Below, piece after piece: positions 1 through 11,568 of a stretch of 64,000 bases of DNA. This DNA comes from Linnemannia elongata (Eukaryota > Mortierellomycota > Mortierellomycetes > Mortierellales > Mortierellaceae). The translations under genes and the position numbers were made by a program. The DNA lies in contig JAXBDG010000003.1 of NCBI GenBank assembly GCA_036320915.1, positions 1,860,001 to 1,924,000 of the forward strand, in the 5' to 3' direction. The notes under the pieces are model-generated. The model did not search any database. It saw nothing but the letters and a program-made list of their open reading frames with translations, and was not told where the DNA came from. Each line of letters begins with the position of its first letter. Positions within the stretch are counted from its first letter, which is position 1.

Positions 1-2005
1 AGGATGCCCTAGGGGTGTCCGTTCTGTTGGAATATGGGTGGTAGTGATGGTAGTGTTTGTGACCCCTCCAGGAGCAAGACAGAAAGAAGGTATTGATAAC
101 GGAGAAGTGATATGATCACTTTTCATTGAGTAAGTAAGAGTCGAATGAATTGGAGACTGTCGCTCGCACAGGGTAACTGACAGCCAGACACACATGGGAA
201 AGGACGAAACGGTGTGAGAGAACAGAGGCGAGTCTTGTTTTGGACTGGATCCAAGCGCGGTTGTGTGTGTTTGTTGGTGTTGGTGTTGGTGTGGGTGGGT
301 GCATTGGGTCCGACTCTGTTCTTTTCTTTCTTTGTTGACGATGTTGACGATTGTGTTATTGAAGATTGGTGTTGTTGATGATGGGGAGGTGGTAGTGGCG
401 GTGATGATGGTGGTGGTGCGTGAGAGTACGAAATGGCGAGCGGTTGTTTTTTTTTGATGAGTGGGATGAGTAAACTATGATGTTCTCGTTCCATTTGTTG
501 TTGTTGTTGTTCACAGCCCGGAAGGACGAAAGGATGAAGGATGAATGATGAATGATAGACAACGAGACAGGAGCATGTCAATAATGTTGGCAGTACTCTA
601 TTTCCTTTGTCAATTCATTCCATTCACAGATACCCAAAAAAATAAAAAAGAGTCTATTCATTCATTCATTTATTCATTCATTCATTCATTCACTCACTCA
701 TTCACTATCACTCACTCACCATCGTATCATCCTCCTTTTGTCACCCCATCCCCACCCTCTTATCCATCCTCAATGTTCATGTTCACGCTCATGTTCACGC
801 TCATGTCCCTCCAGATTCCACCCTGATAAATAGAGGGCCTCGTTTCTCTCCTTCTTGCTTTCCTCTCTTCTCTCTTTTCCCTCTTTTTTTTCCTTTTTTT
901 TTTTTTTTTTTTTTTTCTCTTCTTTTCTCTTTTCTTTTTTCTCGCTCGCACCTTCTTCTTAGCTCCTCTGCTACGCCGCCCTTTTTTTCCGTATTTCTTT
1001 ATCTTCTATCTCTTCTTCTCCTCCTCCACCCCCTTTCCTTTCCTTTTCTTTTTTGGCCTGCTCCGTCTCTATCCACATCCATAGTCCACGTCGAGTACAA
1101 CAAAAAACAACAAGAAAACCATCTCCTTTCACTTCATTGCACTTTGCTTCTCATTCTTTTCCCATTTGCATCCTGCACAAACACACACTTTGTTTCTTTC
1201 TGTTACGATCTATCCTCCTTGTTTTTTATATACTTGGTAAGTCAACGTTTTCTCATTCCTTCAACCTCTTCAACAATTTCACACACGTTTCTCGGTTCTA
1301 CTCGGCACAGTCCAATTGTGTCCTACCCCAACACGTCTTCAACAACTTCCTTTTGACATATGCTCACAATATTGGCTATCACACCCACATCTGCACCCAC
1401 AATAACAACAACAACAACATCAGCATCAACAAACAATAGCACTCAGCCTTAGTAGCAGTGATGTGCCATCAACGCCTTCACCATTGGCAGGGGCTTGAAC
1501 TAGAGATAAAGAAAGAAAAAAAAAAGAGCGCTGGTTCCGAGGAAGAGGGAACAGGGGAACATGATAACTGGTGACAAAAGTCTGATTTTGTTTGATCAGT
1601 ATTAGATGTGAGATACGTTTCTCAGACCCTGGACTGGAATAGGTGATAATGAAATGAAAAGGTGTGGGAGGAAGGGGATGGATGTGGATATGTATGTCTG
1701 AATGACAGTGAGTGTGGGTGATATATGCCTGCATAAAAAGTGAGAAGGGACCACACTCTAAACAGAGTGGGAGATAAGCACACACCAACGGTTTAGAAAT
1801 GGGCCTATTTTTAACGGGGATTGGTCCCGTCGGTCATATCGGGGAGGGTGCTTCGTGCGAGCGAACAAACAACAGCAGAAAGTGAGAGGGAAAGGGGGAC
1901 GGGCCAAGGTGTATGTGACCTTGGACAAATAACAGGCAAAGGGCAAAGGGCATTGATGTGCTAGTAACCACCCCTATGTGGTATGCGAACAGGAAGAACA
2001 AAGTG

Positions 2006-2040
<35 letters not shown>

Positions 2041-2914
2041 TCTACAAATGCATACATATACACATAGGGGAACAAGAAGCCAATGATGACGAGGCATCCT
2101 GTTAAACACAATACACATAGGTGCCAATGACACCCTCTCCTTTGTTCGTTTCGTCTTGACTCGTTCGTTTATTTCGTTCAATGGTTCATTCGTTCATTCG
2201 TTCGTTGTTGTACTCTCTATCCTCCTCTTTTTCTTGTTGACGATGTTCATGATGTTGCTGTTGTGTCAAGAGGGACCCTCTCGTCTCCTTGTCTCTTCAG
2301 TTCAAATGTTCATGAGTATCGCCTACTCTCCTCCTCTCATATGCCTCACTCTTCGCCCCTGACCCATCATTCATCCATCCTTTGCCCCTTCGCCTTCTCT
2401 ATCTCTATCTCTATCTCTATCTTTTTTTTATCCTCCTGCGTGCTTTTGAACATTGTCCCTTCTCCTCACCCCTCTTTACCCCCTCGCGCAATTCTCCTTC
2501 ACACCCTACATTATTGAGCACAATTGACACGAGCACACGGCCCTTTCCTTCCTTTTTTTTTTTTTTATGCACAGGGATCACACTTGTTTCCCCTCAAAAG
2601 TGTGCGTTTTCACACCATCGGCCTTCTTTCCTCTTCTCCCCTCTTTTCCTCACTCTTCTCATCCTTATCCTCTTTCTTACATCCACCTCCTTCCTTCCTT
2701 CCTTCGTTCGCTATCGTCCCTATTTTATCCTTGGCCCATCAGTCCCTTCCTCCTCCTCTTTGCAATCTACAACCGCCTGACTGACCTGCTCGTCTTTCTC
2801 CTCTTTATTCTCGCTATCCATCTCTCTCTCTCTCTTTCGCCTACTTACACTGTTACTCCAATTCAACAGGTCTTTTTCTCTCCTTCCTCGTAAAAACAGC
2901 ATCTTCCTTCCATA
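1..2914. other. Intergenic/leader region upstream of perilipin
   Basis: I can support no protein-coding gene here. The stretch holds many low-complexity tracts: a CATT/TTCA tetranucleotide run near 655-705, T-rich runs near 890-945, a 30-T run at 2010-2039, CTATCT repeats near 2396-2425 and CT repeats near 2818-2838. A good splice-acceptor-like site lies at 2869 (TTCAACAG/G) just before the perilipin start, and a strong donor-like GTAAGT at about 1237. A long 5'UTR intron is therefore possible but unproven. The first 100 bases could contain the start of a neighbouring gene on the minus strand, but I cannot assign it. Confidence 0.5.
2010..2039. repeat. 30-base poly(T) tract
   Basis: An uninterrupted run of 30 T lies in the perilipin upstream region. 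It is a homopolymer microsatellite; long dA:dT tracts in fungal promoters tend to exclude nucleosomes. Confidence 0.9.
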
Positions 2915-4486
2915 ATGACCAAGAATAACAAAAGGGGCACTCGCCACACTGCGCCCGCCGCCGCCGCACCTCCTGCTCCTCGTCACAACTCCTCCGACTC
3001 GGATAACTCGGATATCGAGGATCGCTCCCACTCCCGCACATCGACCTCATCCGTTGAAGAGGAGCAGGTCAAGGAGGCTAACGGCAATGGTGTCCGCCCC
3101 ACCTCCACCAAGGAGTCGACCGGTAGCTTCCTCACCCGTGTGGGCTCTATCCCTTTGATCCAAGACTCTGTCTCGTCTCTTCACTCCTTTGCCAAGGACA
3201 GCAAGTACGGCCGATATGCCCTCGATACCGCCGGATCCGCCGTCGAGACCGTCAACAAGTACACAGAGCCCTACCAGACCCGCCTCCAACCTCACATCTC
3301 CAAGGTCGACCAGCTCGCGACCAAGTCCCTCGATATCTTCGAGAACACTTTCCCCATCGTCACCAAGCCCACCGCTGAGATTGTGACCCAGGTCAAGAAG
3401 CCCATCGTCTACGTCGAAGAGTCCTCCAAGAACGCCTATACCCAGATCCAGTCGACCATTGATACCCGTGTCACTGCCCCCGTCAAGTCCGTGACCAACT
3501 CTATCAGCTCAACTGCCTCTTCGACCGTCAACTCCATCACATCCACCGCTGCCTCGACTCGCGATACCATCACCACCAAGGCTGCATCGACCCGCGACCA
3601 GGTTGCTGCCGTCGCCATCTCCACCCGCGACACTATCACCAACCGCGCTGCCTCGACTCGCGACCAGATTACCACCGCTGCCACCTCCACAGCAACCTCC
3701 ATTGCCACAACGGTCAACACCCATGCCACCCCTTTGGTCAACGGTCTCGAGACCATCGTCGACCGAGTGTTGCCCGCCGGTGTCGATTCAGAAAAGACCC
3801 CTGTTGGTCAGAGCAACCAGGCCACCCGTGTCGTCGACTTGGGTCGTACAGTCACTCGTCGTGTCTCCCGTCGTGTCAGTGTCGCCGTCTCGCCTGTCAC
3901 CCAGACCGCCCAGGAGTACCGTGCTTCGGTTGAGAAGAGCCCTGTTGTCGTCAAGTCCAAGGATCAAATCCACGCCTTGAACACACGCCTCTCGGCCCTC
4001 ATCGAGTCTCTCCGTGTTCACACTAAGGAGCTTCAGGAGAACGTCCAGAAGGGATCCCGTGAAGCCTCTACCCGTGTCCAGTCTCGTCTCACCGAGTTGA
4101 GTGGTAAGGTCTTGGCCGAGGTTGACTCTTTGTCTGCCTACTTGAAGGAGCACAGCCCCGCCCTCCCCGAGTCTGTCCAAGTCCGCATTCAGCCCTTGGT
4201 GACCTTTGTCAACGATCGCTACGTCGTTGTCAAGACCGAAATTGTCAAGACCGATGTCTCTCCTATCCAGAAGGCCCGTAACATTCTCAACTTGACCACT
4301 GAGGAGACTCTTCCCATCTTGCAGTCTGCTGCCAAGGATGTTCGTGAGTCCCTTGGCCAGTACCAGGTCAAGGTCCAGGAGAGTGTCCACAGAGGTTACG
4401 TTAAGGTTCAGGAGCTCAGCTCTTCCGTCCACTTGGCCGCCGCTCGTGCCTATCACTCTGCACACGTTATCCTTGTCGGAAAGTAG
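2915..4486 (+). CDS. Perilipin-family lipid-droplet protein
   Basis: This is a single 523-residue open frame with no intron. After a disordered Ser/Asp-rich head (about 1-60) comes a perilipin N-terminal segment with IPLIQDSV and DSKYGRYALDTA-type helices (about 72-150), matching fungal MPL1/CAP20-like perilipins that coat triacylglycerol droplets and control lipolysis. Residues 203-257 are five tandem 11-residue repeats of the form STRDxITxxAA. Such 11-mer repeats are the droplet-binding amphipathic helix of animal perilipins. The C-terminal half is helical and basic, and there is no signal peptide or membrane segment. The start ATG follows a pyrimidine-rich leader; codon use is strongly C-ending, as in highly expressed fungal genes. 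Family assignment rests on motif memory, not on a search. Confidence 0.8.
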   Translation: MTKNNKRGTRHTAPAAAAPPAPRHNSSDSDNSDIEDRSHSRTSTSSVEEEQVKEANGNGVRPTSTKESTGSFLTRVGSIPLIQDSVSSLHSFAKDSKYGRYALDTAGSAVETVNKYTEPYQTRLQPHISKVDQLATKSLDIFENTFPIVTKPTAEIVTQVKKPIVYVEESSKNAYTQIQSTIDTRVTAPVKSVTNSISSTASSTVNSITSTAASTRDTITTKAASTRDQVAAVAISTRDTITNRAASTRDQITTAATSTATSIATTVNTHATPLVNGLETIVDRVLPAGVDSEKTPVGQSNQATRVVDLGRTVTRRVSRRVSVAVSPVTQTAQEYRASVEKSPVVVKSKDQIHALNTRLSALIESLRVHTKELQENVQKGSREASTRVQSRLTELSGKVLAEVDSLSAYLKEHSPALPESVQVRIQPLVTFVNDRYVVVKTEIVKTDVSPIQKARNILNLTTEETLPILQSAAKDVRESLGQYQVKVQESVHRGYVKVQELSSSVHLAAARAYHSAHVILVGK

Positions 4487-5151
4487 ACAGCATCCTTTTC
4501 AATCATCTCACATCCAAATAAAAAAACAATATAAAATACGATTGTGGTGCAGAGAGAGGAGAGACGTGTTGTCATTTTTGCATGATAGTTACTTGTTTTC
4601 CCGTGGCAGAATGTCAAGGGAAACCATAATGCGGAACATGTTTGGAAAACAACAGAAAGGGCGGGAAGTGGGTTTCTTAAGCTTGTCTTTTTCATGCTCC
4701 CTGTTTTTTTCCTTTCACATTACTGCACAGACCATAACAGAAAAAGAGGAAAGAAAGAAAACAATTCAAGGCAATGAGCAATTGATACCTGCCCTTTTTT
4801 TTTTTTTTTTGTATATTTCCTCCTCAGTTGTCCCATTTCTTTCCCTCCGTCGATGCGATGCGTGTGGAGGATCTTGCAATCTTTTCAGCTTTACCACCCG
4901 AAGCGTGTGCAACCCAGATTGCGGGAAGGAGTATGTTCTTATACCTGGCAGAGACGAGAACACACAGGCAGGTGCAACGGTCGTCGCCTATATGTTTCCA
5001 ATCCTCAATCACGGAGGTTATTACTTGTCATTACACTCCCCCTTCGTTCGCTCTTGCGATTGTTTTTTTGCTTGCTTTTATTCTATGGATCAAGGCGAGG
5101 CAGGATAGAATGTTTTGAGCTCAAATGAAGGAAGAAGGAGAAAGAGAGAGA

Positions 5152-5211
<60 letters not shown>

Positions 5212-5440
5212 TAAACAGAGAAAGAGAGAAAGAGATAGAGGAGAAGACAGGAGGAAGAAAAACGAGGCGGAAAAAGCAGAGTATAAAAGAGCAGCGAAGG
5301 GAAGGCAGCGGAGAAGCAGGCAATGAGTGATAAAACAAGAAGCGCATCTAAGGGGGGTTCGGTTGCTTTCCAAGGACGCGTTTGAGAGGATGTCATGTGA
5401 CATTGCATACCTGCAAAGCCAATGAAAAATGCTGACTTTG
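4487..5440. other. Perilipin 3' flank and intergenic DNA
   Basis: AATAAA-like motifs occur just after the perilipin stop (about 4517), consistent with its polyadenylation region. A T-rich run is near 4795 and a long GA microsatellite at 5143-5207. No gene is supported. Confidence 0.6.
5143..5207. repeat. (GA)n microsatellite
   Basis: Nearly pure GA dinucleotides run for about 60 bases, flanked by further purine-rich sequence to about 5290. The tract is polypurine on the plus strand. It creates spurious Arg-Glu and Leu-Ser open frames on both strands. Confidence 0.9.
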
Positions 5441-5552
5441 CCTTAACTCATCTTTTCTTTTTCTCTACTCAAACCGTTCACATCCCTCACTCCTCTTTCC
5501 CCATTCTCAACAGCAACACCAACTAACAAACACCAACAGACAACAAATCTCG

Positions 5553-6345
5553 GTAAGTCCTTCTTATCGTCAATACATACACACTCAGAATATAACTACT
5601 GCCTTGCCCTGACAAAGGAAACCCCAGGCAGACCCGCGGGGTTGTGTCTGTCACTTCCATCTCTTGGCACAATTGACAGCTCTCCCATCCAAACAACAAA
5701 AAAAAGCAAATGAACTCACGGGTTATCCACAAACGACATACCGTCCCTCCTTCTTCAACCCTGTGGTTTTGCATTCGAAGCTGTTTTTACCGGGAAGTTA
5801 CATTGACGGACTAGAGGATAACCTTTTCACTTACTGCCTATTCACTGTTGACGCGCGAAAACAGCAGTACCTGGCTTCGACACGAGGGAAAGCCTGGACG
5901 GGGTTTGAAGGGACGACTTGTACCAGGGATGTCTTGGCTTGCGTGTGACCTACCACTGGATTGGAATGCGTACCTGAGGCAGTTATTTCATGGTTTTTTT
6001 ATTCATTGAGTGTTTATATTCGATATGCAACATGTTCTTTGGTGACAAGGTGGAGACTTATCTTCCTTTTATTGGCAGTTTTGCGTCAGCAGTTGCCCCC
6101 GTCTTGCGTTTTTTGCAGGGTAAAGGAACAAGGGGGCTCAATTGTTCATGAAAATGATGGCTCCAATTATCTCCTTTATTGCCACCTAACTCGTCTTTCA
6201 TGTCCGAGAAATGGAGGGACTAGTGCAAGTGAGCACCAAGGAGAGATGTACGATACTTTAACGACATCCACATCTACGATGCCGGTCTCAGTTGCACAAT
6301 GGTACATCACTGACTAACTGACATGTCATACTTCAACTTTCATAG
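5553..6345 (+). other. Probable 5'UTR intron of the LC8 gene
   Basis: A consensus donor (CTCG/GTAAGTCC) at 5553 and an acceptor (TTTCATAG/G) ending at 6345 bound a 793-base non-coding segment. A CTAAC branch motif at about 6314-6318 lies 31 bases before the acceptor, and there is no intervening AG. The acceptor is 61 bases upstream of the LC8 ATG. The upstream exon would be the CA-rich leader ending at 5552. Transcript data would settle this. Confidence 0.55.
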
Positions 6346-6406
6346 GCTCTTCTTTTCCTTCCAGCACCAGTCATACGTATAGCAATCGGACAGACATTTA
6401 TTAGAC

Positions 6407-6838
6407 ATGGTTGACCCACGCCCTACCATCAAGAACGCCGACATGACGGAGGAGATGCAGCAGGAGGCTGTTGAGTGCGCCGTCCGCGCCTTTGAGAAGT
6501 ACACTGTCGAGAAGGATATCGCCGCATTCATGAAGAAGGAGTTTGACAAGAAGTACGGTGCCACCTGGCACTGCATTGTCGGACGTAACTTTGGAAGCTA
6601 CGTCACCCATGGTAAGGCCACCAGAGGAGAGGCTTTTCTGTTGGTCAAGGCGTTGGAATGATTGTTCTCTTCCCGATCTGTCGGTCAATTGTTACCTTGT
6701 GCGGGAAGCATTCCTTCTAATGCCCTTTTCTTCTTTTGTGCCCATTTCTTTCTTTCGCCCTAACAATGAATAGAGACCAAGCACTTCATTTACTTTTACT
6801 TGGATCAGATTGCCATCTTGCTCTTCAAGAGCGGATAA
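6407..6838 (+). CDS. DYNLL: Dynein light chain LC8
   Basis: Exons are 6407-6611 and 6774-6838, joined in a Glu codon, giving 89 residues, exactly the length of LC8. Family hallmarks are visible: VIKNADM-like IKNADM at the N-terminus, [23 protein letters not shown] and the C-terminal [18 protein letters not shown] strand. LC8 is the homodimeric light chain of cytoplasmic dynein and a general hub that grips short linear motifs in the groove beside its central beta-strands. The unspliced frame reads on to a false stop at 6661. The gene is tail-to-tail with the uL23m gene. Identification is essentially certain; the second exon was located by matching the conserved tail. Confidence 0.97.
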
Positions 6839-7128
6839 AATCCACCGGCCTCCCTGCACCCTCTTCCTTGCGTTGCTTTTCGCGTTTTGCTCCGCAAGTG
6901 TAGCCACCCTCCCTCTCCTTCAGACAAAGATTAGCTGTTTTCCTTAGCTCTTCTCAATATATCTCGGCTATCTGCTAACACCATAATGAACCTCTTACAC
7001 ATATATCTTCCCGACTTGCGCTCGAATGATGTCAAATAATATGTTTTGTTCTGGTAGCCATGGATGCTCAGCCTACGATATAATTTATTCCTGAAATGCA
7101 ATTTTCCCCTCGTCTCTCCGATTAAGCT

Positions 7129-7596
7129 TTATGCCTTGGTGGTCTCCTTGGCAGCAGCAGCAGCCTCGTCGGCGGCAGCCTTCTTGGCGGCCTGGATGCC
7201 GTGGTGGGGTCGCATCCTCCATCCCTTGAGACGGTTCATGATCCTTGATCGTTCGTTGACGGCGTCCTGGATTCCGAAGGTGGCGCTGTCGGGGGCCTCT
7301 GGCCACTTGAATTCGTGGTCGATGGTGACGATGGCCTTCTTAAACTTTTGGCGCTTGAGGATGGTGTTTCCACCGGAGCCGGCGAGTTTTGCGGGCATAT
7401 TGGCAGTACGGACGTCGAGGATGTTAAGCTTGTAGATGTTGGTAAGGTAGGATTTGATGTCAAACTTGTTCATCGAAGGAGGCACCCTGAAGGTGAGAGT
7501 ATTGGAGACAGCGGGGACGCTGGGACCGTTCCGGACCAGCTTGAGGACTGTAGAGGGGAAGTATAACTTCTTCAGACCTTCCTTGAGAAGAGGCAT
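7129..7596 (-). CDS. MRPL23: Mitochondrial large-subunit ribosomal protein uL23m
   Basis: This intronless 155-residue frame begins MPLLKEGLKKLYFPS and carries the L23 signature: a FRVPPSMNKFDIKSYLTNIY segment, which resembles the yeast Mrp20/human MRPL23 ribosome-anchoring helix, followed by a basic region and a C-terminal Ala/Lys-rich tail. uL23 lies next to the polypeptide exit tunnel of the mitoribosome. The start is the only Met before the conserved LYFPS motif, and no classic cleavable presequence is obvious, as in other uL23m proteins. It is head-to-head with UTP15 across about 520 bp. Confidence 0.85.
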   Translation of the reverse strand: MPLLKEGLKKLYFPSTVLKLVRNGPSVPAVSNTLTFRVPPSMNKFDIKSYLTNIYKLNILDVRTANMPAKLAGSGGNTILKRQKFKKAIVTIDHEFKWPEAPDSATFGIQDAVNERSRIMNRLKGWRMRPHHGIQAAKKAAADEAAAAAKETTKA

Positions 7597-8115
7597 GTTG
7601 CTGTGTATGTGTACAAGTGTTGGAGGTTGATGGTTGGTTGGTTATTGATGACTGACAAGTCCTTGTCCTGACTATGTTGGTTGTTTATGTGTTGTTCCTG
7701 AACCGAGGCGGGTGGATGGATGTCCGAGTCAGTGGATGGTCTGTCTGTTCGTCGATGGAGAGTGCAACTGTGTTTTCCTTCAGGGGATGTGGCAAGTCTT
7801 TCGTTGAAGCAGGCGACCGGGACCGAGAGCGTGACTGTGTATCCGATCTCCATTGTGTTTGCTTTTCAGCCATGGAGTTTCTTTTTTTTTTTTCTCATCT
7901 AAGCCACTTTTCGCCTCACTGCTTTAGCACCACGGTCAGCTAGCAACACACTTCTGCTTTCCATGTGCCTTTTGTCCCTCCTCCCTTCCATCAACCCCCC
8001 TTTGACCATCTCGATTCTCCTCCATCGACTCTAGGAGAAATTGAAAACTCAGTACTTCTGCATTTCTCAAAACAAAAAGCCAGACCAACCTTCGTCCTCC
8101 CACCACTTTTTCACA
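7597..8115. promoter_or_regulatory. Divergent promoter region between uL23m and UTP15
   Basis: This 519-bp spacer separates two ribosome-related genes transcribed away from each other. It contains a T-run near 7880-7890 followed by a CTCATC core (about 7894), which resembles the PAC element of ribosome-biogenesis promoters, but one short match is weak evidence. No coding sequence is supported. Confidence 0.4.
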
Positions 8116-10098
8116 ATGTCGAGCGATTTCAAGTCCTTGACGGTCAAAAAGTACCCTCGACTCCCTGGGCGCAAGACCGCCGAGTCTAGATACTGGCGCA
8201 AGTTCAAGGTAACAGCACATCCTGGAAAGAGGGTCACTTGCATATAATGCTTTGTTTTGCCTACGGAATGGAATAGGGAACCGATTGCCTATCACTCTAA
8301 CTCTTCCTACTACAAACACCATCATCTCCAACCATGCAAATTTTAGTCTCCAATTGTTGTCAAGGAGTTTGCTGCCGTCTCGTCAATCCACTTCTCAGAG
8401 ACAAGCCCCTATGATTTCGCCGTTACAGCATCGACACGTGTTCAGATCTACAGTTCAAAGACGCACCAGGTCAAGAAGACCATCTCACGATTCAAGGATG
8501 TCGCCTACTCGGGAACCATCCGAAACGATGGACGCTTGGTCGTTGCAGGAGATGCCACTGGTTTGATCCAGATCTTTGATGTCGGAAGCAGAGCCATTCT
8601 TAGAACCTTCAGAGACCACAGACAGTAAGGACCATTAGCTGCTGCTCTTTTCTCAAACGAAAGAGAGGATGAGAGGGAAGTCGCATGTCGGCTTCAAGAT
8701 TAGTGAAACTAATGATGTGTTCATTACTTCTTGATAAATTGCAATTGATAGCCCTGTTCATGTTGCAAAGTTCTCATCGGACAAGACGCAGATTTTATCG
8801 GCCTCGGATGACAAGACGGTCAGGATCTGGGATATGCCAAGCGAAACACCAATGACGATCTTTACTGGACACGAGGATTATATTCGCGCCGGTATGGTCT
8901 CCCACGACAATCCCCACTTGATCCTCTCAGGATCGTACGATCAGACTGTCAAACTTTGGGATATGCGTACTCAGGGATGTGTAATGACTATGAACCATGG
9001 AGCCCCCGTCGAGTGTGTCGACATGTTCCCCGACGGTGGAGTTGTTGTCTCGGCAGGAGGACCTCATTTGAAGGTCTTTGATCTCTTGGCAGGAGGACGG
9101 CCTATGCACTCGCTTTCGAACCACCAAAAGACTGTCACATCGATGTGTTTTGACCATTCGTACTCGCGCCTCTTGACCGGTTCTCTGGATCACCACGTCA
9201 AGGTTTACAACGTCCAAGACTACAGTGTCGTTCACAGCGTCAAATACCCTGCACCCGTCATGAGTGTTGCTCTTTCGGTAGGTGTTTTATCTCACAGCTC
9301 CCTGCGATCTACGAATGCGCAATTGCAGGATGGAACCATGTTTGTGCAGTTAAACTCACTCTTTTATATTCGCTCCAACTACGCCAATAGCCTGACGATA
9401 CTCATTTGGTAGCTGGTATGGCTGGAGGTTTACTGTCGATCCGTCAGCGTGTGGTGAAGAGCGCTGAGGTGCAGACAAGGCGCGCCCAGGAGGAGCAGGC
9501 TAGCGGAGGCACTTACAAGTTCTTTGTCCGTGGTCAAAAGACTGCCGCAGAGGGAGATTTCATTGTGGAGTCGCAAAAGAAGCGCCGTCTTCGCGAATAC
9601 GACAGATACTTGAAGGTCTTCCAATATGGAAACGCGTTGGATGCCTGTCTGAGAACCAACCAGCCCGCTGTTACGACTGTCTCTTTGATTCAGGAGTTGA
9701 TTCACCGCGATGGTCTTCGTCAGGCACTCTCAGGAAGGGACGACATCTCTTTGGAGCCTTTGGCGCAGTTCTTGGTCAGGAATATCAATAACCCTCGTTA
9801 CACAGCACTTTTGGTCGATGTCACCACGGTGATGATCAACATGTACACAGCAGTCTTGGGACAGTCACCCTTAATTGACGAGTTGTTCATGAGACTTCGG
9901 GCCAAGGTTAAGCAGGAGATTGCATTCCAGAAGCAGTTGTTCTCGGTGATCGGATCAATGGAGATGCTCTTTGCTAAGAGCACGTCGACCTCTGTCGGCG
10001 TTGCCTTCCACAACGAACTCTCCTCAACAAGCAACAGCAGCAGCAGCATTGCGCCTAAAACATCTACAGAGTCGCCAGCAGCGCCTACGATAGAATAA
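8116..10098 (+). CDS. UTP15: U3 small nucleolar RNA-associated protein 15 (UTP15)
   Basis: Four exons (8116-8208, 8347-8624, 8752-9277, 9391-10098) give 534 residues, close to animal UTP15. The N-terminus has the family KKYPRLPGRKTAESRYWRKF segment. WD40 units follow with motifs such as SASDDKTVRIWD, LSGSYDQTVKLWD and LTGSLDHHVKVYN, and then the helical UTP15 C-terminal domain (about 320-500) with VRGQKT and YDRYLKVFQYGNALDACL. UTP15 belongs to the t-UTP/UtpA subcomplex of the small-subunit processome, which links rDNA transcription to 18S pre-rRNA processing in the nucleolus. The last acceptor is at 9390 rather than at the later TAG, because only it restores VALSPDDTHLVAGM. Confidence 0.95.
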
Positions 10099-11568
10099 GG
10101 ATTCTCCTATTTCCTTTTCCCATCGAGAGTGCGCTCCTTCCGCCTTCCCTCCGAGGAGCGGCGCTCCAACCTGGGTGCCCTTTTGCCTTGGTCTGTATCC
10201 CTGTTTTCTTCACCCATTATTCCAAGACTCCTGCTTTTGATAGCTTTCTTTTTTTTCTTTCTCTCTTGTTTCTTGGGTTATTGTCCTTCAAGAAGCGATC
10301 TCGACCCAGGAACCGTCAACCCAACACGCACTCACTCTTCTTCATCAATCATCATCATCTTCATTCTCCTTACCCATATGCATTTTTCTTGTTTTCATAA
10401 TAAACATACAGCGCCCTGCTTCTGCAAGCAGGGTGTTCCAATTTTTTTTTTTCCATTAAGCATTCTATTCGATTTTGTTACCCATGTATGCACTATGGCG
10501 TCGCGCCATTTCCTCAAAAATCCATTTTTTTTCTGCGTTTTTCCTCCTTTGTCCCTCAAAAATGTTTTCAGATTCCTGTTTTCCACCTCCCTTGAGTCAG
10601 CAGTAAGTTCATTTACATCCAAGTGCTTGTTCCTGAGATACACGGGTACTTATTTTCTACGAGGCCTCATCCGTGCCGAGATGGTGTCCAGAGGTTACAG
10701 ATCACTTGCTTTCGTCCTGGATAATGACAAAAAATAGGTGCCCTTCTCTATGTGTCCATTTTCCCTCTTTCTCTCTACTTGACCAAGTCCCATCACGTAT
10801 GGTTGTATCCTCCATACATGATGGAGCTCGAGAAGTGGGATGATTGAGCGGAAGTATATCAATCATCGTCTACAACCTTGTCTTGCAACATCTTTGTACA
10901 GATATAGGACGTTCATTGTTCGACTCATATTCAATTCGTCAGAAACAATTGATGCTCTTGTACAACGTTCTGTTTAGGCTTCTACTTTTTGCTCACATCC
11001 TCAAGTCAAAAAGATACTCAAAATCTTCAAGTATGCACACGTTCTTTCTCTTCCTCTTCCCTTTCCTTACCTTCGTTTCTTCAATCGATTCATGCAAGTA
11101 CTAACCTTCAAACCGCTTATGTGAAATACAAGATGATCCTCAAGGGGAGCCAAACTGAAAACATAACCGAAATTGTGTTGTCAGTGTTGTGTCCTCGAAC
11201 AAACAAACACTGACGCGATTTTGAAAAATGCAAATGCAAACATATCTCAAAACAGAGGCTAAACATTTGCAAAGGTTAAAGCAAGATTGAGAGTCTTTTG
11301 TGGTGTGTCAATGACAGAGAAAGTGAGAATGAGGAGATCCAAGCCCGGCTTGGGAGGCGGAGATCAACACCTGATTTTTGTTGACAGATTAGATGAGAGA
11401 AGGGCGGTCGTTTGTGGATAAAAGGGGAGAGTGATTCCCCTCGCCTTTTTTTTCTTTCTTCTTTCTTCTTTCGCTTTACTCTTCAGCATTCGCCCTCACA
11501 ACTCTCACTCACAACCAAAGCATCGCACTTACCTCCAGCAACCCAAACAACAAAACGCATCAATAAAA
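10099..11568. other. UTP15 3' flank and epoxide hydrolase upstream region
   Basis: An AATAAA motif near 10398 may be the UTP15 polyadenylation signal. The rest is AT- and pyrimidine-rich with no supported gene. A TATA-like GGATAAAAGG at about 11414-11423 lies about 150 bases before the epoxide hydrolase ATG and is a plausible promoter element for that gene. Confidence 0.5.

Noticed and set aside
2870..2914. Long 5'UTR intron for perilipin (donor near 1237, acceptor at 2869)
   Set aside because: Sites look plausible but the 1.6-kb interval is much longer than other introns here and no branch site is clear.
3788..4465. 225-codon minus-strand frame
   Set aside because: Antisense shadow of the perilipin gene, which has family repeats and codon bias on the plus strand.
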